21,611 nt of DNA from an uncultured Eubacteriales bacterium (lineage in GTDB: Bacteria; Bacillota; Clostridia; Oscillospirales; Oscillospiraceae): assembly GCA_900546295.1 (NCBI GenBank), contig URCK01000026.1, forward strand, positions 1 through 21,611. Direction: 5' to 3'. The notes below the pieces were generated by a model. It made no database searches. It saw only the letters and a program-made list of their open reading frames with translations, and was not told the origin of the DNA. Numbering within the stretch: position 1 is the first letter of the stretch; each line of letters begins with the position of its first letter. Below, piece by piece: positions 18,301-21,611 of the stretch. The position numbers were made by a program, and so were the translations under genes.

Positions 18301-19045
18301 GGGCTTCATCCCCACGAACACCGCCGAGCGCGCCGCGGGCTTCAAGGCCTACTTAAACGGCGGCGTGCAGGGCTTTGCCTACAAGGAAAACGGCATGAAC
18401 GTCGTCCTCTTTGCCAACTCCCTCACCCATAAGGTCCACCAGAGAGACGAATATGCCTACCTCAGCAACTTCCTCTTCTCCTCCGTCCTGAGCGACAAGA
18501 ACTACGACGGCTCGGCCGCCCTGCCCTTCACCGACGTTGCGGACGACGCCTACTATGCCGACGCCGTTGTCTGGGCCGTTGCGAAGAACATCACCTCCGG
18601 CGCGACCGCCGCGACCTTTGCGCCGAACGCGGGCTGCACGCGCGGCCAGATGGTCACCTTCCTGTGGAGAGCCAACGGCAGCCCCGAGCCGAAGTCCACG
18701 GCCACGTCCTTCACCGACGTGAAGAGCGGCGCGTACTACGAAAAGGCCGTTGCGTGGGCGGTGGAAAACAACGTGACCACCGGCACGAGCAGCACGACCT
18801 TCTCCCCGGATGCCTCCGTCACGCGCGCACAGGCCGTCACCTTCCAGTGGAGAGCGGCCGGCGCACCGAAGGCTGAGGGCACGAACGCCTTTACCGACGT
18901 GAGCGCGAGCGCCTTCTACGCTCCCGCCGTGCAGTGGGCCGTCAACGCGGGCGTGACCACCGGCACGAGCGACACCACCTTCTCCCCGAACAGCAACTGC
19001 CTGCGTGCGCAGATCGTTTCCTTCCTCTACCGCGCCGCCAAGTAA
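15302..19045 (+). CDS. Secreted M14-family zinc carboxypeptidase with three C-terminal SLH domains
   Basis: A 1247-residue cell-surface peptidase. Layout: signal peptide (1-29, lysine/hydrophobic core LSLLLALMLTLSLAVPS, likely cleavage after AFA); a beta-rich N-terminal region (about 35-200); the M14 carboxypeptidase domain (about 205-600); a long middle region (about 600-1070) containing the segment NDVKVNVTEKSFTYDGVTYPAGT typical of large M14 proteins; then three SLH domains (about 1074-1130, 1137-1190, 1198-1247) that bind secondary cell-wall polymer. Catalytic residues are all visible: zinc ligands His298 and Glu301 (IHSNE) and His457 (EFHG), substrate Arg428 (LNRDN) and catalytic Glu552 (YTVELP). 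The start follows AGGAGG by seven bases; an upstream in-frame ATG has no signal-peptide logic. It is monocistronic. Specificity (peptide or murein) cannot be read from the sequence. Confidence 0.92.
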   Translation: MTKHSYAAKALSLLLALMLTLSLAVPSAFAVSHQDMNPKDDALLGTKFSVDATITLVTGKEGEDVSLSIPVSGMNKEALAAAITAGTVTLALERDDSRPYVNEELFPYAYAGGDLNSWMTEGKDEHQFTDIKLTANEKNGKAVLDVSFHVNNYFYSTNRRTGEATPDYSVPHVNGGYYIDLCGYFDLTAKNSGKAIGSASVKVAPYENFNTMWEIYKELDTIVANGTKNGLYVEKFSMGQSTAGRDMPYLIVADSKASVTKWLALTEQAETDPDAVLADIKSGKLDDIRVPVMYSNIHSNEVAATDGVLDFAKMITSEKTIDYKTLTGFTAAGEEELKAEMGPVGAEGSVAIPDLVRDKASYLGYLTADNNGKSGKVDLEKYYTVEDNSISVKDELLSDVFFILVPEENVDGRTYLTRHSTNGYDLNRDNSFQTTSETANMQQLIGTFNPMSLAEFHGRVQAFQCEPCDPPHEPNFEYDLLAEHLITGGEALGIAAVANNDGYNSYVIPQRDYLSYTGSGTETYWEDPWDDMSTSYTPQFAMLQGTVAYTVELPAYNDDTAQAAQYGILGNAAYVAAEKLSYLTSQVKIFERGVKNFNSDAYALVGQWLCDQNDVEGAEMDVFRPEYKGAGQNGNFYPECYIIPLDGENQTNLQAASDMMEWLTRNDVKVNVTEKSFTYDGVTYPAGTMIVSMYQAKRSVANGALYDGTLINGWTVLYSEGITSFNETRGFDMVTVAEPAAYKTISAVCGEPMDHDDALAYTNALGSCFTGEKNKDVVISNASEDSTAAVNELLKAGKTVGMVTSGDYMGDFICSYTDYESVAGKYLLSATGVDKADVRARLITKSPTVYVSGTPSESSKGFVYTPQVSQSSGWNYDMAAMALLGFTTTSDVTKADAAIGATKLDAAAKTAVKNGLPYIGYSYSAASTASDLIAGVEYTELDGAMDCLTPVVYPNKTLVNASYIADGDGILYAYGLGYFSKVPTGATVLVKSDKTKTPTEGFIPTNTAERAAGFKAYLNGGVQGFAYKENGMNVVLFANSLTHKVHQRDEYAYLSNFLFSSVLSDKNYDGSAALPFTDVADDAYYADAVVWAVAKNITSGATAATFAPNAGCTRGQMVTFLWRANGSPEPKSTATSFTDVKSGAYYEKAVAWAVENNVTTGTSSTTFSPDASVTRAQAVTFQWRAAGAPKAEGTNAFTDVSASAFYAPAVQWAVNAGVTTGTSDTTFSPNSNCLRAQIVSFLYRAAK

Positions 19046-19055
19046 GCGGCAAAGC

Positions 19056-19093
19056 AAAAAATACGCTGCGGAGCAATCCGCAGCGTATTTTTT
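19056..19093 (+). terminator. Intrinsic terminator of the M14-SLH gene
   Basis: An 11-base-pair stem TACGCTGCGGA / TCCGCAGCGTA around loop GCAA (19062-19087), flanked by six A and six T. It begins 11 bases after the stop codon. Confidence 0.93.
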
Positions 19094-19103
19094 GTTCCGC
19101 AGG

Positions 19104-19135
19104 ATATCCACAGGACGGTCTGTTCCTGTGGAAAA
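19104..19135. repeat. Hairpin with two DnaA-box-like arms
   Basis: TCCACAGGA (19107-19115) and TCCTGTGGA (19124-19132) can form a 9-base-pair stem with an 8-base loop. Each arm with its outer flank resembles a DnaA box: ATATCCACA (19104-19112) and TTTTCCACA on the other strand (19127-19135). It may also simply be a second hairpin after the terminator. Confidence 0.4.
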
Positions 19136-19162
19136 AGAGAAAAAATTTTTCCGTCCCGCCTG

Positions 19163-19191
19163 TTGACAGAATGGACATCACGGACTATAAT
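19163..19191 (+). promoter_or_regulatory. Full-consensus promoter of the marR-tauE operon
   Basis: TTGACA (19163-19168), exactly 17 bases, TATAAT (19186-19191): both hexamers are perfect. Transcription should start near 19198. A promoter this strong in front of a repressor-type gene suggests that repression sets the expression level. Confidence 0.92.
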
Positions 19192-19193
19192 GC

Positions 19194-19217
19194 TTCAAAA
19201 ATGAACAGTTCAAAAAA
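19194..19217. promoter_or_regulatory. Candidate MarR operator at the transcription start
   Basis: The perfect palindrome TGAAC-A-GTTCA (19202-19212) lies between two direct copies of TTCAAAAA (19194-19201 and 19209-19216). The block covers the predicted transcription start of the marR-tauE operon, where a dimeric repressor would block RNA polymerase. Binding by the MarR protein encoded next is inference. Confidence 0.5.
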
Positions 19218-19232
19218 GAAAGAAGGAAGGGC

Positions 19233-19670
19233 ATGAACCGAAGCATATCGATCTCCCGAAAGATCGCGCTCGCCTACAGCGAAGTGTGCAGGCCGCTCTG
19301 CAAGGAGCTGGGCCTGCCGCAGACGGCCTTCGACATCCTGATGTTCCTGGGGAACAACCCGGCCTATAAAACGGCCAGCGAGATCGTGGAGATCCGCCGC
19401 CTCAAGGCGAATCTCGTGTCGGTCAATGTGGAAAAGCTCGTGCAGGAGGGCTATCTCACGCGCTGCGCGGTGGCGGGCGACCGGCGGAAGACGGAGCTTC
19501 TCTGCACCGAAAAGGCAGCGCCCATCCTCGCGCGCGGGCGGAAGCTCCAGAAGGATTTTTCCGAGAGCCTCTTTGCAGGCATGGACGAAGCGCGGCGGGA
19601 AGCCTTCGCCGCGGCGCTCGCGGAGATCGAAACCAATCTTGATGCAATGCTGGAGGCAAACGAACCATGA
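19233..19670 (+). CDS. MarR-family winged-helix transcriptional regulator
   Basis: A 145-residue protein of normal MarR length. It has N-terminal and C-terminal helices for dimerisation and a central winged helix: helices LPQTAFDILMFLGNNP and KTASEIVEIRRLKANLVSVNVEKLVQEGYL, then the wing with the family's D-R-R-x-x-x-[VL] core in AGDRRKTELLCTEKA. MarR dimers usually repress their own operon and are released by small ligands such as phenolics, metals or oxidants. The ribosome binding site AAGGAAGG precedes the ATG. It overlaps the exporter gene by four bases (ATGA), so that exporter is the likely regulated target. Confidence 0.88.
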   Translation: MNRSISISRKIALAYSEVCRPLCKELGLPQTAFDILMFLGNNPAYKTASEIVEIRRLKANLVSVNVEKLVQEGYLTRCAVAGDRRKTELLCTEKAAPILARGRKLQKDFSESLFAGMDEARREAFAAALAEIETNLDAMLEANEP

Positions 19671-20443
19671 GTATCCTGACGACCGTTCTGGTCACATTTT
19701 TTGCGGGCATGGGCGCGGGGCTCGGCACCGGCTTTGCCGGGATGAGCGCCGCCGCAGTCATCAGCCCCATGCTGATCACCTTTCTGGGCGTTGAGCCCTA
19801 CATGGCCGTGGGCATCGCGCTCTCGTCCGACGTGCTCGCGAGCGCCGTCTCGGCCTACACCTACCACAAAAACAAGAATCTCGACATCAAAAATGGCCTC
19901 ATCATGATGGCGAGCGTGCTGCTCTTTACCGTCATCGGCAGCTACGCGGCAAGCCTCGTCCCCTCGGCGACGATGGGCGGCTTCTCCGTCTTCATGACGT
20001 TCCTGCTGGGCGTCAAATTCATCCTGCGCCCCGTGATGACCACGAAGGAAACGATGGCGCAGGTGGACGCGAAAAAGCGCGCGGTGCAGTCGCTCGTCTG
20101 CGGCGCGATGATCGGCATGATCTGCGGCTTCATCGGCGCGGGCGGCGGCATGATGATGCTGCTCATCCTCACGAGCGTCATGGGCTACGAGCTGAAAACG
20201 GCCGTCGGCACGAGCGTTTTCATCATGACCTTCACCGCCCTGACCGGAGCCGTTTCCCACTTTGCCATCGGGGGCCTGCCGGATACGCTCACATGGGTGC
20301 TGTGCGTCGTCTTCACGCTCCTCTGGGCGCGTATCGCCGCGGTCTTTGCCAACCGTGCGCAGCCCAAGACCCTCAACCGCGCCACGGGCGTGGTGCTCGT
20401 GGTGCTGGGCATTGCCGTGATGGGCTTTCAGCTGCTTGCGTGA
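19667..20443 (+). CDS. TauE/SafE-family sulfite/sulfonate exporter-like membrane protein
   Basis: A 258-residue polytopic membrane protein with about eight hydrophobic segments in two related halves, typical of TauE/SafE. Each half starts with the conserved small-residue turn: GAGLGTGFAGMSAAAVISPML near the N-terminus and GMICGFIGAGGGMMMLLILT in the middle, followed by AVGTSVFIMTFTALTGAVSHF. Family members export sulfite, sulfoacetate or related organosulfur anions, but many members have other or unknown substrates. The start codon overlaps the marR stop, so translation is coupled and expression probably follows the MarR ligand. The true substrate cannot be inferred from the neighbours in this window. 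Confidence 0.9.
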   Translation: MSILTTVLVTFFAGMGAGLGTGFAGMSAAAVISPMLITFLGVEPYMAVGIALSSDVLASAVSAYTYHKNKNLDIKNGLIMMASVLLFTVIGSYAASLVPSATMGGFSVFMTFLLGVKFILRPVMTTKETMAQVDAKKRAVQSLVCGAMIGMICGFIGAGGGMMMLLILTSVMGYELKTAVGTSVFIMTFTALTGAVSHFAIGGLPDTLTWVLCVVFTLLWARIAAVFANRAQPKTLNRATGVVLVVLGIAVMGFQLLA

Positions 20444-20487
20444 AAATGCGCCCCTTTGACGATCGCTTCGCTTTCCTTGGCCATCAC

Positions 20488-20534
20488 AAGACCTCCTGCG
20501 TCCCTTCGTTTCCGGTGGGAAGGCAGGAGGTCTT
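20488..20534 (+). terminator. Terminator-like hairpin after the tauE-family gene
   Basis: A 12-base-pair stem AAGACCTCCTGC / GCAGGAGGTCTT (20488-20499 and 20523-20534), extended inside by TCCC/GGGA, followed by TCTTTCCTTTT. The loop is longer than usual and the T-run is interrupted, so efficiency is uncertain. Confidence 0.65.
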
Positions 20535-20555
20535 TCCTTTTGCCGAAAACAAAAA

Positions 20556-20590
20556 AAACCCTTGAAATCATAGCGATTTCAAGGGTTTTG
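20556..20590 (-). terminator. Intrinsic terminator downstream of the tRNA fragment
   Basis: AAAACCCTTGAAATC and GATTTCAAGGGTTTT form a 15-base-pair hairpin around ATAGC (about 20555-20589), with extra A's on the left that read as a T-run on the minus strand. It follows the CCA end of the tRNA-like sequence directly, as tRNA gene terminators often do. Confidence 0.85.
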
Positions 20591-20638
20591 GTGGAGACTG
20601 CTGGACTCGAACCAGTGACCTCCTGCGTGTGAAGCAGG
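20589..20638 (-). pseudogene. tRNA-Val(CAC) 3' half; probable integration-site fragment
   Basis: On the minus strand, from 20638 to 20589, the sequence gives a perfect anticodon arm CCTGC-TTCACAC-GCAGG (anticodon CAC, valine), a 5-base variable loop, a T arm with loop TTCGAGT (four pairs plus one A-C mismatch), the 3' acceptor strand AGTCTCC, discriminator A and an encoded CCA. The 5' half is not tRNA-like: instead of GGAGACT and a D arm with GG in the loop there is a 7-base-pair hairpin with a 4-base loop (20641-20658). TGAGATT at 20665-20659 would pair with the acceptor at six of seven positions and gives a total length of 77, so a badly decayed full tRNA is the alternative. A 3' tRNA half of this kind is the classic remnant left by integration of a mobile element. 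Confidence 0.65.
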
Positions 20639-20640
20639 CA

Positions 20641-20706
20641 TCAGCGGCTCGCCGCTGAAATCTCAACAACTAAAAAGCAAAACTTTTTGCAACGAAAAAG
20701 TCTCAA
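20641..20706. repeat. Hairpin plus short inverted and direct repeats next to the tRNA fragment
   Basis: TCAGCGG-CTCG-CCGCTGA is a perfect inverted repeat (20641-20658). GCAAAA-CT-TTTTGC is another (20677-20690). TCTCAA occurs at 20661-20666 and 20701-20706, 40 bases apart, each preceded by an A-rich run. Clustered short sites next to a tRNA 3' half resemble tyrosine-integrase binding sites, but no integrase is in the window. Confidence 0.45.
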
Positions 20707-20734
20707 ATCCGCTCTTGTTTCTTCCTTGTTTGCA

Positions 20735-20763
20735 ATTATATTGTACCACACATCAGCTGCCGA
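20735..20763 (-). promoter_or_regulatory. Possible minus-strand promoter toward the tRNA fragment
   Basis: On the minus strand TCGGCA (20763-20758), 17 bases, perfect TATAAT (20740-20735). A transcript starting near 20728 would run through the repeats and the tRNA fragment to the terminator at 20556, about 170 bases. The -35 matches at four positions. Confidence 0.35.
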
Positions 20764-20791
20764 TGCAATGACTATTTGGACGTTCCAAAAG

Positions 20792-20828
20792 AAAAAGCGC
20801 ACAGATTTTTGAAGTCTGTGCGCTTTTT
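20792..20828. terminator. Bidirectional terminator of the SLH gene at the right edge
   Basis: AAAAAGCGCACAGA (20792-20805) and TCTGTGCGCTTTTT (20815-20828) around a 9-base loop. It lies 46 bases after the stop of the minus-strand SLH gene and carries T-runs in both directions. Confidence 0.88.
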
Positions 20829-20874
20829 GTGCGTCAAAGGAAAAGGTGCAACGTCCCGCTCCTTTTCAATTACA

Positions 20875-21611
20875 TCATTTTCCCATATAGCGATAGAGGA
20901 ATGTCACGATCTGACCGCGCGTGCAAAGATCATTCGGAGAGAATGTCGTTGCGCTGGTTCCCTCGGTCACTTTTCCGCTCACTGCCCAAAGAGTGGCATT
21001 ATAATAGTAAGCTGTTTCACTCACATCGGCAAAGGAATTGCTTCCGCTCACCGCAGGAGAATTCGCATAGCGATAGAGGAATGCCACGGCCTGCCCGCGT
21101 GTACAGGTATCGTTGGGAGAAAATGTCGTTTCACTGGTTCCCTTTGCAATGCCTTTTTCAACTGCCCACAGCACCGCTTTGTAATAGTAGGAGTCCTCTG
21201 CAACATCGGTGAACGGGTTAACCTTGTTGGTCGGTTCAGGCGATCCCGCCGCACGATAAAGGAACGTCACCATTTCCGCACGGGTGCAGGAAGCGTTGGG
21301 CTGGAACGTGGTGTCAGTCACGCCCTTGGCGATTCCCTTGCCAACTGCCCAAATCACAGCATCGTAGTAATAGTCATCCTTCTTTACATCCACAAACGGA
21401 TTTTCCGGAGTTTCAGGCTTAGAGGGAGTCGGATTCGGCTTCACAGAGGGTTTGTGCGGCGGATTGTAGGGCGGAACATAGTTGGGGTTCTTTGTTCCAC
21501 AGCCGTTTGCGCAATATTCGAGGTTATTCCCAAAGTCGTGCGGAAGTTTGTCAACAACATTCTGCTTAACCAGAACTTCATTGCAGACAGAGCAGTGCTT
21601 GCCTTCGGTCA
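20875..21611 (-). CDS. SLH-domain surface protein, C-terminal part (runs off the right edge)
   Basis: The frame is open from the right edge to the TGA at 20875-20877, giving 244 whole codons; the N-terminus with any signal peptide lies outside the window. An apparent GTG start at 21444 is only an internal codon, since the frame continues upstream with sensible sequence. Layout: a cysteine/histidine-rich module, TEGKHCSVCNEVLV then EYCANGC, of the zinc-ribbon-like repeat type seen in gut Firmicutes surface proteins; a proline-rich linker (about NYVPPYNPPHKPS to PSKPETPENP); three SLH domains of about 55 residues each, with FVDV/FTDV/FADV starts and TFSPNDxCTRGQ cores. The protein would be held on the wall by its C-terminus. 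GC is lower than in the rest of the window (hand counts of three 60-base rows: 43-55%), suggesting different origin. Confidence 0.88.
   Translation of the reverse strand, partial: TEGKHCSVCNEVLVKQNVVDKLPHDFGNNLEYCANGCGTKNPNYVPPYNPPHKPSVKPNPTPSKPETPENPFVDVKKDDYYYDAVIWAVGKGIAKGVTDTTFQPNASCTRAEMVTFLYRAAGSPEPTNKVNPFTDVAEDSYYYKAVLWAVEKGIAKGTSETTFSPNDTCTRGQAVAFLYRYANSPAVSGSNSFADVSETAYYYNATLWAVSGKVTEGTSATTFSPNDLCTRGQIVTFLYRYMGK

Larger units (their letters stand above)
20444..20874. other. Intergenic region with terminators, tRNA fragment and repeats
   Basis: A 431-base gap without protein genes. From left to right it holds the terminator-like hairpin of the tauE gene (20488-20534), a terminator for a minus-strand RNA (20556-20590), a tRNA-Val 3' half (20589-20638), a hairpin and two short repeats (20641-20706), a possible minus-strand promoter (20735-20763) and the terminator of the SLH gene (20792-20828). 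GC content falls across it. Confidence 0.7.

Noticed and set aside
19203..19236. Eleven-codon leader peptide MNSSKKKEGRA overlapping the marR start as ATGA
   Set aside because: Its start codon lies about five bases after the predicted transcription start with no ribosome binding site, and its lysine/glutamate run is just the purine-rich region of the marR ribosome binding site.
20589..20665. Complete 77-base tRNA-Val
   Set aside because: Length and acceptor pairing (six of seven) are suggestive, but the D arm is replaced by a 7-bp hairpin without the conserved GG loop, and the T stem has a mismatch. Reported as a fragment instead.

Overview
The window looks like a chromosomal segment of a high-GC, Gram-positive anaerobe of the class Clostridia, most likely Oscillospiraceae/Ruminococcaceae-type gut bacteria. 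The reasons are: GC-rich coding DNA (about 70% in one hand-counted 60-base row near 4500), strong AGGAGG-type ribosome binding sites, a Mbl/MreB-like protein, an HtrA with an N-terminal cytoplasmic tail and one membrane anchor, a DUF368 (PopT) protein, and two surface proteins with triple S-layer homology (SLH) domains. The genus cannot be fixed from sequence reading alone.

Layout. (1) 1-6729, plus strand: the tail of uvrB, a YbaK/EbsC-type aminoacyl-tRNA deacylase, uvrA, a small membrane protein of unknown function, recD2 helicase and a ComFC-type phosphoribosyltransferase. Genes are tightly packed, with 1-4 base overlaps at uvrB/ybaK and recD2/comFC; this is a DNA repair and DNA processing cluster. 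(2) 6730-9467, plus strand: an mreB/mbl-family gene with its own promoter, followed closely by pepD dipeptidase and a bidirectional terminator. (3) 9483-10847, minus strand: a membrane-anchored HtrA-like serine protease, convergent with pepD. (4) 11079-14526, plus strand: a three-gene operon of a COG2509-type FAD protein, a D-2-hydroxyacid dehydrogenase and a DUF368/PopT-family membrane protein, ending in a strong terminator. (5) 14541-14984, minus strand: a short HAD-like protein that has lost the catalytic aspartates. (6) 15302-19093, plus strand: a 1247-residue secreted M14 zinc carboxypeptidase with three C-terminal SLH domains, its own promoter and terminator. (7) 19163-20534, plus strand: a consensus promoter with a palindromic candidate operator, a MarR-family regulator and a TauE/SafE-family exporter that overlap by 4 bases. 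(8) 20556 to the end: a hairpin terminator, the 3' half of a tRNA-Val(CAC), a cluster of short repeats, then on the minus strand the C-terminal part of a second SLH surface protein in DNA of visibly lower GC (43-55% in hand-counted rows).

Most of the window is ordinary core chromosome. The points that most deserve a second look are: the tRNA-Val 3' fragment with flanking repeats, which resembles the boundary of an integrated element whose body would lie to the right of the window; the degenerate HAD protein; the MarR/TauE promoter-operator; and the repeat array in front of the M14-SLH gene. I did not find a CRISPR array, a transposase, an integrase or a recognisable defence operon. All functional calls are by motif reading; no database search was run.
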